Shown here piece after piece: positions 51,764-59,725 of a stretch of DNA of 64,000 bases (positions are counted from its first letter, which is position 1; each line of letters begins with the position of its first letter). The notes under the pieces are model-generated. The model worked only from the letters and a program-made list of their open reading frames with translations. It did not search any database and was not told the origin of the DNA. The stretch is from contig CAVPOU010000027.1 in the NCBI GenBank assembly GCA_963707125.1, forward strand, positions 14,016 to 78,015. The letters run 5' to 3'. This stretch comes from CAVPDE01 sp963707125 (GTDB lineage: Bacteria; Desulfobacterota; DSM-4660; Desulfatiglandales; HGW-15). A program made the position numbers and the translations under genes.

Positions 51764-51917
51764 AAAATTCGAAATCCGAAGCACGAAATCCGAAACAATA
51801 TCCAATGATCCAAATTCAAATGACCAAAACCGTGCGCCGCTGGGCTTTTGTTTTGAACATTGGAGCATTTGAGTTTTGAATTTGTTTCGAGTTTCGGATT
51901 TCGAGATTCGAATTTGT
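51764..51917. repeat. Interspersed palindromic repeat, family R1, inverted
   Basis: The fourth R1 copy in the window, in the opposite orientation to those at 46582 and 48122. It ends 19 bp before the stop of the DMT transporter gene. Confidence 0.8.
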
Positions 51918-51936
51918 TTATGGCCATAGACCTGCA

Positions 51937-52869
51937 TTAATTTTTTTGCGTTCGAATCAGGGCCGGCGCCAGTTCATCATGCTCCTGCTGGAGTTGGAGC
52001 AGAACAATGGCCAGTATAACAATGGAGCCGCCGATCATCTGGAGAAGCAGAAGTCTCTCCCCCAGAAGGATGAAGGCCAGGAACCCGGCAAAGATGGGCT
52101 CCAGGGTCGCTGTGATGCTCGCCCGGGTGGACCGGACATAGTTGATTCCGGCAAAAAAAAGACCGAAAGGCAGAATGGTCCCAACGATTGAGATGTAGAA
52201 AATCCACCCCCATTGGGCAAGGCTGTATCCTGCCGTGAGATAGGTGAAGGGCGGATAGACCACATGCCACGTGAGCGCAGAAAAAGCCAGGGCATAGAAG
52301 ATGACCGTCCATGGCCTGTAGCGATGCATGGCTCTTTCACCGAGCAGGCTGTACCCAGCGAAGGTGATCGCCGATGTGAGACCCCCCAGAATCCCTAGCA
52401 AGTTCATCTGGAGGAGCGCGAGGTTGTACCCACCCACGACCAGGAAACAGCCGCCAAAGGCGAGGAAAAGGGCAGTGATTTTAAGAAAGGTGGGATGCTC
52501 TTTCCAGAAGACCATTGCAAAAATCGCAACAAAGATGGGGGCAAGGTACTGGATAAGGATAGCCGCAGCCACCTGGATCTTGCTGATAGTGTAAAGATAG
52601 CTGCCCGTCACAACCGCCATGACGACACCCCCCAGGAACAGGAAGAAGGGGATGTCTCTGGGCCGCATACGAAGGAGATCCCTTGAGAAAATGAGGAACA
52701 CGAGAAACATGATAGCTGAAGCCAGGGTCACCCTGATCTGCACCAGGTCAAAGGGGCTCATTCCGGCGTCGAATAACGCCTTCCCTGCTGTTCCTGATGA
52801 GGCCCACATCAGGGCGGCGATGACGACGTACAGGTACCCTTTCGCTGAACCGCTCTTCCCTGGACTCAA
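51937..52869 (-). CDS. EamA/DMT-family transporter
   Basis: The protein (310 aa) has ten predicted membrane helices in two five-helix halves, each starting with an EamA-like motif (LWASSGTAGKALFDAGMSP and YSLLGERAMHRYRPW). Both EamA domains are complete. Substrate is unknown. Family members export amino acids or metabolites. It is divergent from nothing nearby and sits between repeats. Confidence 0.9.
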   Translation of the reverse strand: MSPGKSGSAKGYLYVVIAALMWASSGTAGKALFDAGMSPFDLVQIRVTLASAIMFLVFLIFSRDLLRMRPRDIPFFLFLGGVVMAVVTGSYLYTISKIQVAAAILIQYLAPIFVAIFAMVFWKEHPTFLKITALFLAFGGCFLVVGGYNLALLQMNLLGILGGLTSAITFAGYSLLGERAMHRYRPWTVIFYALAFSALTWHVVYPPFTYLTAGYSLAQWGWIFYISIVGTILPFGLFFAGINYVRSTRASITATLEPIFAGFLAFILLGERLLLLQMIGGSIVILAIVLLQLQQEHDELAPALIRTQKN

Positions 52870-52888
52870 GAGTCTCTCCTCGTTAGCA

Positions 52889-53040
52889 GGGTGTTGAAAA
52901 AGACCCTGCTCACAGGTTACTCAAAAACGTTCAGATACAAGGCGCCCGAAATCCCGAGGAGTGAGACGTACATTCCAGTACGCCGCAACGACGAGGGGTG
53001 AGGGCAACGCCGTAGATGGGCGTTTTTCAGCAACCTGTTA
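52889..53040. repeat. MITE-like element with inverted ends, family R9
   Basis: Ends CAGGGTGTTGAAAAAGACC and GGCGTTTTTCAGCAACCTG are imperfect inverted repeats of about 19 bp. The 110-bp centre carries GAGGAGTGAGACGTAC and GTACGCCGCAACGACGAGGG, which are themselves partly inverted. No transposase is encoded. It resembles small non-autonomous elements common in deltaproteobacteria, but that comparison is from memory. Confidence 0.65.
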
Positions 53041-53075
53041 GGGCGCTATTACCAAGTCCCCATGAGATGGTCAAT

Positions 53076-53115
53076 AAAAATCCCCTGCCCCTCGATGCAC
53101 GAAGGGACAGGGGAT
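53076..53115 (-). terminator. Rho-independent terminator of the oad genes
   Basis: On the minus strand ATCCCCTGTCCCTTCG-TGCAT-CGAGGGGCAGGGGAT is a strong stem, followed by TTTTT. It lies 154 bp after the oadB stop. Confidence 0.8.
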
Positions 53116-53132
53116 CAGACGTAAGAAGTCGT

Positions 53133-53222
53133 GTTCACCCTTCGATACCTCAGGGCGAACGCTCGGAAGCATTCTCAAGTATCTGCTTTTCCGTTCGTGG
53201 TGAGGTATCGAACCATGAACGG
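53133..53222. repeat. Palindromic intergenic repeat, family R8
   Basis: An inverted copy of the unit at 43316: GTTCACCCTTCGATACCTCA and TGAGGTATCGAACCATGAAC. It lies between the terminator and the oadB stop. Confidence 0.75.
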
Positions 53223-53268
53223 AAAGCTGGTTCGGACTCTTTACGAAGCCGTCAAAAAGAGAGTCTTG

Positions 53269-54411
53269 TTACTTGATGATCCCCATCCCGCTCAGGACAG
53301 ACAGCATGACTGCAGCAGCGATGACCGAGCCCACCTGACCGCCGGCATTGGCCCCCATGGCATGCATCAGAAGGTAGCTCTTCTTGTTGTACTTCTGGCC
53401 TTCCTTCTGAACCACACGGGCGGACATTGGGAATGCGGAGATTCCGGCAGCGCCGATCAGGGGATTGATCTTCCCACCACTCATCACCCTCATGATTTTT
53501 CCAAAGCACACGCCGCAGACCGTGTCCAGGCAGATCGCAAGCAGACCAAGGCAGAGAATGATCAGCGTCTGGGGGTTCAAGAAGGCACCGCCTGCCATAG
53601 TCGCACCAATAGAGAGACCCAGGAAGAGCGTGACCACATTGGCGATCTCGTTTTCAGATGCCTTTGTGAGTCGGGAGACAACGCCGGATTCCTTCATGAG
53701 ATTCCCGAGCATGATGGTTCCGAGAAGGGGCAGGCCCTTGGGGGCGATCAGCCCGCCGATGACCGTAATGACCAGGGGAAAGAGGAGCTTCGTGGTCTTG
53801 GAGACCGACCCTACCATGGACGGCATGATAGTATTTCTTTCCTTTTCGGTCGTCAGGAGCCTCATGATGGGAGGCTGGATCACGGGAACGAGAGACATGT
53901 AAGAATAAGCAGCCACGGAAACCGCGCCGAGGAGGTGGGGAGCGTACTTAGAGGTCACATAAATCGCTGTAGGGCCGTCGCAGGCTCCTATGATCCCGAT
54001 GGAGACCGCATCCAGTTGCGGGAACCCCAGGGCCAGGGCGAGGGCCAGAGTGAGAAATATCCCGAACTGGCCGGCCGCACCGAGGAGAAAAGTGGATGGA
54101 TTGGCCAGGAGCGGACCGAAATCCGTCATGGCGCCGATTCCAACAAAAATCAGGAGCGGAAAGAGCTCGTTCGCAACGCCCATGTTATAGATCGTTCGAA
54201 GGAATCCTTCCTCCCCCATGAGGTCTGCAAGGGGAATGTTGGTCAAGACACACCCGAAACCAATCGGAACCAGAAGCAAGGGCTCGCAGTCCTTCTTGAT
54301 CCCGAGGTACAGAAGGCCAAATCCCACGCAAAGCATGACGATGCTGCGCCACTCGAGATGCAGAAATCCATTGATCAGACCTTGCAAGCCTCCAAGAATT
54401 GCCTGTTCCAT
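53269..54411 (-). CDS. oadB: Sodium-translocating decarboxylase beta subunit (OadB-like)
   Basis: The protein (380 aa) is the integral membrane decarboxylase/Na+ pump subunit of the oxaloacetate, methylmalonyl-CoA or glutaconyl-CoA decarboxylase family. The N-terminal hydrophobic region, GVANELFPLLIFVGIGAMTDFGPL, and the Asp motif GACDGPTAIYV are typical. About ten membrane segments are seen. The ATG at 54411 lies 3 bp after the oadG stop. Alpha and biotin-carrier subunits are not in the window, so the substrate acid is unknown. Confidence 0.93.
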   Translation of the reverse strand: MEQAILGGLQGLINGFLHLEWRSIVMLCVGFGLLYLGIKKDCEPLLLVPIGFGCVLTNIPLADLMGEEGFLRTIYNMGVANELFPLLIFVGIGAMTDFGPLLANPSTFLLGAAGQFGIFLTLALALALGFPQLDAVSIGIIGACDGPTAIYVTSKYAPHLLGAVSVAAYSYMSLVPVIQPPIMRLLTTEKERNTIMPSMVGSVSKTTKLLFPLVITVIGGLIAPKGLPLLGTIMLGNLMKESGVVSRLTKASENEIANVVTLFLGLSIGATMAGGAFLNPQTLIILCLGLLAICLDTVCGVCFGKIMRVMSGGKINPLIGAAGISAFPMSARVVQKEGQKYNKKSYLLMHAMGANAGGQVGSVIAAAVMLSVLSGMGIIK

Positions 54412-54414
54412 GGT

Positions 54415-54543
54415 TTATCCCTCCTTCTTCTCTGGGAAGCACTTCCCCAACAGTCTCATGATGAGACTCATGATGTATAGGGTCAGAATAGTTCCCCCCA
54501 TTCCACAGACCATCATCGTGACTCCGAAAGTAAAATTATCCAT
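54415..54543 (-). CDS. oadG: Small decarboxylase gamma-like subunit (OadG-like)
   Basis: A 42-aa protein too short for most gene finders. It has a single membrane helix (VTMMVCGMGGTILTLYIMSL) and a Lys/Glu-rich tail (FPEKKEG), the layout of the gamma subunit that anchors the beta subunit. The start is preceded by GAGAGGG about 9 nt away. It lies just upstream of oadB with a 3-bp gap. Function is inferred from position and topology. Confidence 0.75.
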   Translation of the reverse strand: MDNFTFGVTMMVCGMGGTILTLYIMSLIMRLLGKCFPEKKEG

Positions 54544-54691
54544 GGCTTTACCCTCTCTTAAAAAACCTTGGTGTCATATAGTGTTAGGCTTCCTCGACTC
54601 CTCAAAACAGCTACGTCATAGCACCATTGTAGCTAGACGTACAAGCTTTTTTTCGAGATTTGCACCCCCGGCTTATCGCACACACCAGACA

Positions 54692-54804
54692 CGTTCAAAA
54701 GTGTTCACATGGACTGAGAAAGAGATTTTTTGCAACGAGCCGCATGGCGGAAAGAGCTGGAGCCTTTTCTGGGTCCGGCGGCCCCATGCAAACACTTTTG
54801 AACG
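54692..54804. mobile_element. Short MITE-like element with 14-bp perfect terminal inverted repeats (R10)
   Basis: CGTTCAAAAGTGTT (54692-54705) and AACACTTTTGAACG (54791-54804) are exact inverted repeats, extendable to 21 bp with two mismatches. The 113-bp element has no open frame. A target duplication is not obvious. It could also be a structured RNA or a large cis-regulatory palindrome. Confidence 0.5.
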
Positions 54805-54830
54805 ATAATCATACGCCTTCACCTTTCTTG

Positions 54831-54860
54831 TTGACAAGCTTTAGAAGGATTGGGTAAAAA
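54831..54860 (+). promoter_or_regulatory. Candidate promoter for the GxxExxY-like gene
   Basis: TTGACA (54831-54836) and TAAAAA (54855-54860) with an 18-bp spacer, followed directly by the 38-bp element. Confidence 0.45.
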
Positions 54861-54865
54861 GCAGC

Positions 54866-54903
54866 TTATATCTTTATTGATATATATCTGAATAGATATA
54901 TGC
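54866..54903. promoter_or_regulatory. 38-bp operator-like element, copy A
   Basis: The element holds three GATATA/TATATC half-sites arranged as TATATC, GATATATATC, GATATA. Aligned to the inverse complement of copy B at 58100, 31 of 38 positions are identical with no gaps, including the 13-base core ATTGATATATATC. It lies just after a promoter, so a repressor that blocks initiation is likely. TTGATATATATC also resembles half of an FNR-type site. Confidence 0.6.
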
Positions 54904-54942
54904 TGCCTATGAATCCTTAATAAAATATCTCAGGAGCACGGA

Positions 54943-55380
54943 ATGGATCCAAGTGAACTGTCATCGAGAGCTGGGAATGCCGCTATAAAGGTGCACAAAG
55001 AACTGGGCCCTTTCCTGAGCCCCACCATCTATCGATCTTGCATGATCATGGAACTCAGGAGCATGGGCATCCGAGTTCAATCCCAGGTGTCTCTCCCGGT
55101 TTTCTATCGAGGCAAGAAGGTGAAAGGCGAAGAATTCGAGATCGACCTCTTGGTGGAGAATGAATTGCTTGTTCAAATACTCGCTCTGGAGAGAGTTCTC
55201 GAATTCCACAAACGGCAGATACTCATGTACCTCCAGGTGGCAAGAAAACCGCTGGGGTTGCTGATCAATTTTGGTGAGAGGGTTCTTGTCACTTCTTTCG
55301 AGGGCAGCTCAGCCTTAAATCCTTCGCCATCCCAATGGGCAGAAGCGGCCAAGGCCAAATCTTATGCGGCTAGCTTCTGA
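54943..55380 (+). CDS. GxxExxY-family-like protein with lost catalytic residues
   Basis: The protein (145 aa) aligns with the GxxExxY nuclease-like family over AAIKVHKELGP, GIRVQSQVSLPVFYRGKKV, the FEIDLLVEN strand and GLLINFGERVLV. The name-giving motif is degraded: GPFLSPTIY stands where GPGFLExxY is usual. The PD-(D/E)xK second half VELK reads VQIL. The first acidic Asp (IDLL) remains. It is therefore probably not an active nuclease, and might bind DNA or be decaying. It is followed by the 272-aa hypothetical gene in the same direction. Confidence 0.75.
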   Translation: MDPSELSSRAGNAAIKVHKELGPFLSPTIYRSCMIMELRSMGIRVQSQVSLPVFYRGKKVKGEEFEIDLLVENELLVQILALERVLEFHKRQILMYLQVARKPLGLLINFGERVLVTSFEGSSALNPSPSQWAEAAKAKSYAASF

Positions 55381-55427
55381 TTCCAACCCTCTCAAGAAAG
55401 ACCGCACCATCAAGGAGATGACTAAGA

Positions 55428-56246
55428 ATGTCCACGAAGATTTCCGCTGACTCCATCCAAACGGGCTTATGGACGCTAAGGGCTTACAACGCATCCCTTG
55501 AGGAAGAAGGTTCTGTCAGCAGACTCAATGAAGACTTAATTGAATCCAAGCTTTGCGAACTTGAAGAGCTTGAATCTGATTGCCCTGAGACCTACCCGAT
55601 CTACTGGCTGACCTACGCCCGCCTCTTTGAACTCGCGCTCTTGTGCGCTGGGAACTACGCTGATCACTTCGAGTTTGCCGCTGCAGGGGATCTTCTTGTC
55701 AATCCGAGGCTCATCCTGATCCACTTTAGAAGCGGATGCAACGCGGTGAAAAAAGACCGGCACAGGAAACTCACAGATCAGTTCCAATATGTTGCCGGGG
55801 AAAGCGAGGCACTTATCCGGTGGCTTAAGCAGGAAACGATTCCTGAGATTGTGAAAAAACCCTTACTGGTGCATATGAATGAACGGATGGAGCGTTCGGA
55901 TTATCTCTCACAAGAATACCTTGACGCCGTTGAAAGCAGAATGAAACGGATAGCCGACGCCATAGGATTCCTTGCTTCCTGGCACCTGGCAGACAACAAT
56001 GCCTTCTATCTCCGGGTCCAGTGTGCAAGCCCCTCTGAGAAGAGCTTCATCGAATCCACTCTTTGCAGATTCGACAAAGAGATTTTCTTTGAGCTGGGCC
56101 AGGATCTTCGAAGACTGGCTGTGAACCCCTATCAGAAGAGCAGGTTTCTTGGCCGCCACAGCATTTCCTGCTCAGACTCTCAGCGGCTCCCATCGGAAGA
56201 ATATCTATGCACAGATTTGGAGTACCTCAAAGCCTCATCAGGCTGA
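55428..56246 (+). CDS. Hypothetical protein
   Basis: The protein (272 aa) is soluble, mostly helical and acidic in the first half (LEELESDCPETYPIYWLTYARLFE). No motif or family is recognised. It starts 47 bp after the GxxExxY-like gene with AAGGAG upstream, and probably shares its promoter. It is convergent with the DUF4143 ATPase. Confidence 0.7.
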   Translation: MSTKISADSIQTGLWTLRAYNASLEEEGSVSRLNEDLIESKLCELEELESDCPETYPIYWLTYARLFELALLCAGNYADHFEFAAAGDLLVNPRLILIHFRSGCNAVKKDRHRKLTDQFQYVAGESEALIRWLKQETIPEIVKKPLLVHMNERMERSDYLSQEYLDAVESRMKRIADAIGFLASWHLADNNAFYLRVQCASPSEKSFIESTLCRFDKEIFFELGQDLRRLAVNPYQKSRFLGRHSISCSDSQRLPSEEYLCTDLEYLKASSG

Positions 56247-56334
56247 TGCTCTCGGCGGTTCCGAGACGCACCCCTAGGAAAATGAAGAGGGCGGCCGGGG
56301 TCAGACAAGAGCAGGTTAGAGTTCTTCGCTTCTT

Positions 56335-57498
56335 TTACGGAAGAGCGGCGAGAAACTTGGCCGCGGGCATCACGCGGACCCTGCCGTCTAGGATATCGTC
56401 CTTGCCTTTCATGTGGATCTGATAGAGATAGGGGATACTGAGCCTTTCTCCGAAATACCTCAGTGAAGGGCTTGCGGCATCCGCCTTCACCTTGCACTCA
56501 ACGGCGAACCAAGGCTTTTTCTCAAAGGTCATGAGGAAGTCCACCTCCCTCTTGTCGGCATCCCTCAGGTAGTGAAGTCCCACCCTGTATCCCTCCTGAT
56601 CTTCCAGGGCGTGCTTGAGCTTCAGCAGGTGACCCCCCACAAGATTCTCGAATCGCGGTCCTTCATCCTGCACGGAAGACCAGTCCCAGAGATAGAGTTT
56701 TGAAACCTTCTTCAGCGCCCGGACTGCCTTGTGGGTAAAAGGGGTGATTCTGTAACAGAAGTAGAGTCGATCGAGGATCTCCATCCAGTGCGATATGGCC
56801 CTGTGGCTCACTTCGAGATCCTCGCGAAGGGACTGGAGGGAAAGCAGGCTCCCCACCTTGGTCTGGAGCAGGTCGGCCAGCATTTCCATCGAGGACATGT
56901 CCCTTACGTTTTCCAACTCGCGCACATCATCCCTGAAGAAACGATCCAACCTCTCCCTTCTCCAACGCCGCAGGGTGCGCTCATCCTGCTTCAAGAAGGG
57001 CTCTGGAAAAGGCCCAAACCGCATCAGCAAAAAGAGCGTTTCCCGGTCCGAAGTCTCAGGAAACGCGAGCTCACCCCCTGGCTGCATCTCCCTTCTGGTG
57101 TAAAGCAGCTCACCCAGGGAAAACCCGTGAAGGCGGTGGGCGTGGTAACGGCCCTGGAGCGAGTCACCGCCCCTGCGATAGATGTCCAGACGGGCACTTC
57201 CTGTAATGAGGAAACGCACCCTCCCGCCGTGGGTGTCGAATTCCCCTTTGATCCAGTTCTTCCACCGTCTGTACTTGTGCAATTCGTCCAGCACTACAGT
57301 GCTGCGACTCGCCGGCCAGCTGCTGGATAGGATCTCCTTTCGGTCTTCCCTCCGATCCCAGTTCAGGTAACGGTCTGCTTCGCTCTTCAGGAAAGCCTTT
57401 GCAAGGGTCGTCTTTCCCACCTGGCGCGGCCCTGAGAGGAAAACCATCTTTTCATCGAGATCCTTTCGGATCTCTTCTTCGAGATAGCGCGTGATCAT
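56335..57498 (-). CDS. AAA ATPase with DUF4143 nuclease-like domain
   Basis: The protein (387 aa) has Walker A GPRQVGKTT (about 21-29), Walker B STVVLDELHKYRRW and the sensor-type TGSAR motif. A C-terminal DUF4143 region follows (about 190-380, LQSLREDLEVSHRAISHW, DFLMTFEKKPWFAVECKV). In the last stretch AVECK is the usual D/E-x-K core. These genes are common, scattered and often linked to mobile or defence regions, but their substrate is unknown. The ATG at 57498 gives the canonical MITRYLEEEI start. Confidence 0.88.
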   Translation of the reverse strand: MITRYLEEEIRKDLDEKMVFLSGPRQVGKTTLAKAFLKSEADRYLNWDRREDRKEILSSSWPASRSTVVLDELHKYRRWKNWIKGEFDTHGGRVRFLITGSARLDIYRRGGDSLQGRYHAHRLHGFSLGELLYTRREMQPGGELAFPETSDRETLFLLMRFGPFPEPFLKQDERTLRRWRRERLDRFFRDDVRELENVRDMSSMEMLADLLQTKVGSLLSLQSLREDLEVSHRAISHWMEILDRLYFCYRITPFTHKAVRALKKVSKLYLWDWSSVQDEGPRFENLVGGHLLKLKHALEDQEGYRVGLHYLRDADKREVDFLMTFEKKPWFAVECKVKADAASPSLRYFGERLSIPYLYQIHMKGKDDILDGRVRVMPAAKFLAALP

Positions 57499-58070
57499 GG
57501 CACGTAAAATTTTGCCACAAAGCAAACAAAAATACAAATATTTTTGCTTTCAGGCAAAATAATTCAGGTCCGGGATAAGCGGTGGGGGTTGACATCGGGA
57601 TCACCACTTCAGCCGTGCTGAGATAGCAGACGAGAAGGTGAAGGGAACAAGAGATACACCGATTTGGTCGGTTGATGGGGAGCCTTTTAGGTGCTATGTT
57701 CATTGAGTTGATTCAGGGAAACAAAGAAGTTTCAGGGTTCCGTTGGCAAATTGAGGTGTCCTATGTATTTCCCGGTCTCGGGTGTTGAAGTCTCTCCCCT
57801 GATTCCTCTTGCCGTCTCCTTTGTGGTTTCCTTTTTTCATCTTCCCATTCAAACCATCGTTAGCGAAACGCTGTTCGCAGCTTTCCTTGATTCCATCGGC
57901 AGTGCTCTTTTCCATGCATTTTTAGCCGTGTAGTTAATTGCAGCCCTTTGGAAAAGCGACTGCAACACCCTTCATCGATTCTCTGACATAAATCATCCTG
58001 GAAGCCGTCGTTCTCCTCCCCATTGTGCAAAAGCCAGCAAACACATGCCTTCATCCCTCGCAAAAAACAG
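57499..58070. other. Non-coding gap with possible transposase relic
   Basis: Between the DUF4143 ATPase and the ccsA promoter. Short frames on either strand (57700-57915 and 57751-57933) have no start site or codon bias. The minus-strand frame has faint similarity in spirit to the N-terminus of an IS256-type transposase (NGKMKK...RDRE), but this is too weak to call. Confidence 0.3.
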
Positions 58071-58099
58071 TTGACACCGTGATGCGCCTTAAGTAGAAA
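58071..58099 (+). promoter_or_regulatory. Promoter of the ccsA-resB gene group
   Basis: TTGACA (58071-58076), 17-bp spacer, TAGAAA (58094-58099). Immediately after it begins the 38-bp element, copy B. Confidence 0.65.
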
Positions 58100-58137
58100 G
58101 CATATGTCAATTTGGATATATATCAATGCCGATATAA
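58100..58137. promoter_or_regulatory. 38-bp operator-like element, copy B
   Basis: The inverse-orientation partner of copy A at 54866, with identical spacing of three GATATA-type half-sites. It overlaps the expected start of transcription of the ccsA group. The two operons may therefore share a regulator. Confidence 0.6.
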
Positions 58138-58165
58138 TAAAGCACTTGAGCGAGTGTGATGAGTT

Positions 58166-58912
58166 ATGTCCGTACCTTTGGCTGAAAGTTATTTCGTGCT
58201 TTTCTTTTGCTTCAGTTTGGTCTTGGCTTTCAGGCTCATTCGCCGAACTAGTCTTGAGAGAATTTTCGTTTGGGCGGCTCTAACCGGCAATGGTCTTCTG
58301 CTGATCGTTCTTGGGGCCTTGTCAGGGCATCTGCCCGTGTTCAACCTCTTTGAATCTTTTCTCCTCACGACCTTCATCCTGGGAGTGCTGGCTTTGGTCT
58401 TCACCGAAGAAGGCCCTGACCGCTTCAGCACTCGAACATGGATTTGGGCGGAGGTTCTTCTCCTTTTCGTGATCTTGCTTTTCTATCCGAAAACACACGC
58501 TCCCCAGCGTTCCTACAGCAATGATCTCTATGTCGCTCTCTTCCATGTGGCTCGAACGGCTGCGCTCGCCGTCATGCTTTTTGCCTCCGGCTACTACACC
58601 GAATTCCTCAGGGCTTTCAGAAGATCTTCTTCGCGAAAAGATCTCCTCCACAAGGGCAGGAACTTCCTTGTCCTGAGTGCGATTCTGTTCCTGGTTTCCG
58701 AGTATGCGGGAATTCTTTGGTGTCTCAATGGCTGGGGTGATTTCTGGAGATGGAACTACGGCTTTCTCTCTTCCACCTTCATCCTGCTCTATCTCATGCT
58801 CGTCTTTCATCTTCCGGGAAAAGGCCCGGTTTCAGAAAGGATGACTTCGATCACCGGCGCCATGAGCAGTTTTGTGTTCATCGGGATCATGGTTTCAAGG
58901 AGCGTCCCATGA
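58166..58912 (+). CDS. ccsA: CcsA-like cytochrome c assembly protein (System II)
   Basis: The protein (248 aa) has about eight membrane helices and the features of the heme-handling CcsA/CcmF/C family: conserved His in LFHVARTAAL and a WWD-like segment (LWCLNGWGDFWRWNYGF). The WWD motif is unusual compared with the usual WGSYWSWDPKET, so it may be a divergent variant. It couples to ResB, whose start codon overlaps this stop as ATGA. Heme ligation to c-type cytochromes is the expected role, here perhaps for the CxxCH protein at 61.8 kb. Confidence 0.8.
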   Translation: MSVPLAESYFVLFFCFSLVLAFRLIRRTSLERIFVWAALTGNGLLLIVLGALSGHLPVFNLFESFLLTTFILGVLALVFTEEGPDRFSTRTWIWAEVLLLFVILLFYPKTHAPQRSYSNDLYVALFHVARTAALAVMLFASGYYTEFLRAFRRSSSRKDLLHKGRNFLVLSAILFLVSEYAGILWCLNGWGDFWRWNYGFLSSTFILLYLMLVFHLPGKGPVSERMTSITGAMSSFVFIGIMVSRSVP

Positions 58913-59706
58913 AACCCCTGGCTGAACAACTCGGATCCCTCTCCCTCACAACCGCAACTCTAATCATCCTGCTGCTGTGGCTTTCAGCAGGCATTCTCCT
59001 CAATGCCACCCCCACATTCTTCGCAGGGTTCGAATCCATGAACCGCACTCTCCTGAGCGAATGGCTGCGGTTCCCCCAAGAGGACATTTTCCTGAAGTCC
59101 TGGTTTTTAGGTCTCTGCCTCTGCATGGCCCTCCTCGGTGTGAACCTGATCTTCTGCTCGTGGAGGAGGATCTTCAATCTTCTGAGGAAGAACTTCAGCG
59201 CAGCCAGAGCGTTGATGCTCTTTGTTCATTTTCTTTTCGGCTTTGTCGCCCTGGGCCATTTCTCTGGATTCATGTTCGGCTATCGCTATGAGGACATTCG
59301 GCTGGCAGAGGGCCATGGGTTTCAACTGGCACCTGGTCACGGCATAAAAGTCGAAAAAATCCAACTCGCTAATGCCCCTCGAACTCTCGGCAGATCCGAC
59401 CGAACTCCAAGCGTTTATGATCTGAACCCGCGGCAGAACTTTGCCGAGGTCTCGATGTCTGAAGAGGGAAGGGAGATTCGGCGGCAGAAAATCTCCTTTC
59501 TGACCCCCTTGAGATTCGGTACCCTGCAGGTCACCTTGAGGGGCTTCACAGCGGGCCCCGATCCCAAGGTGGTCCTGGCCATTTCCAATAACCCTACACT
59601 CCGGTTCTTTTTAACCCTTTACCCCCTGATGATCGTGGGGATGGGCCTTCACCTCGCGATCACCTGGAAAAAGACGCCACATGCAATAACCAATGTGACA
59701 CCCTAA
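58909..59706 (+). CDS. resB: ResB-like cytochrome c biogenesis protein
   Basis: The protein (265 aa) has membrane helices near 15-35, 65-85 and 95-115, and a last helix near 235-255. A periplasmic region lies between them (about 120-230; IKVEKIQLANAPRT). This is the layout of a short ResB. The start ATG at 58909 overlaps the ccsA stop. It is shorter than typical ResB (about 450 aa), so it may be a minimal or specialised form. Confidence 0.8.
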   Translation: MKPLAEQLGSLSLTTATLIILLLWLSAGILLNATPTFFAGFESMNRTLLSEWLRFPQEDIFLKSWFLGLCLCMALLGVNLIFCSWRRIFNLLRKNFSAARALMLFVHFLFGFVALGHFSGFMFGYRYEDIRLAEGHGFQLAPGHGIKVEKIQLANAPRTLGRSDRTPSVYDLNPRQNFAEVSMSEEGREIRRQKISFLTPLRFGTLQVTLRGFTAGPDPKVVLAISNNPTLRFFLTLYPLMIVGMGLHLAITWKKTPHAITNVTP

Positions 59707-59725
59707 TGAAAGGAGAGTGATCCCA

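Noticed and set aside
53131..54480. A 449-codon plus-strand frame
   Set aside because: Antisense to oadB, and it begins inside the R8 repeat.
57700..57933. Possible IS256-type transposase relic
   Set aside because: Similarity is limited to a few scattered residues, with no codon bias, start site or inverted ends.
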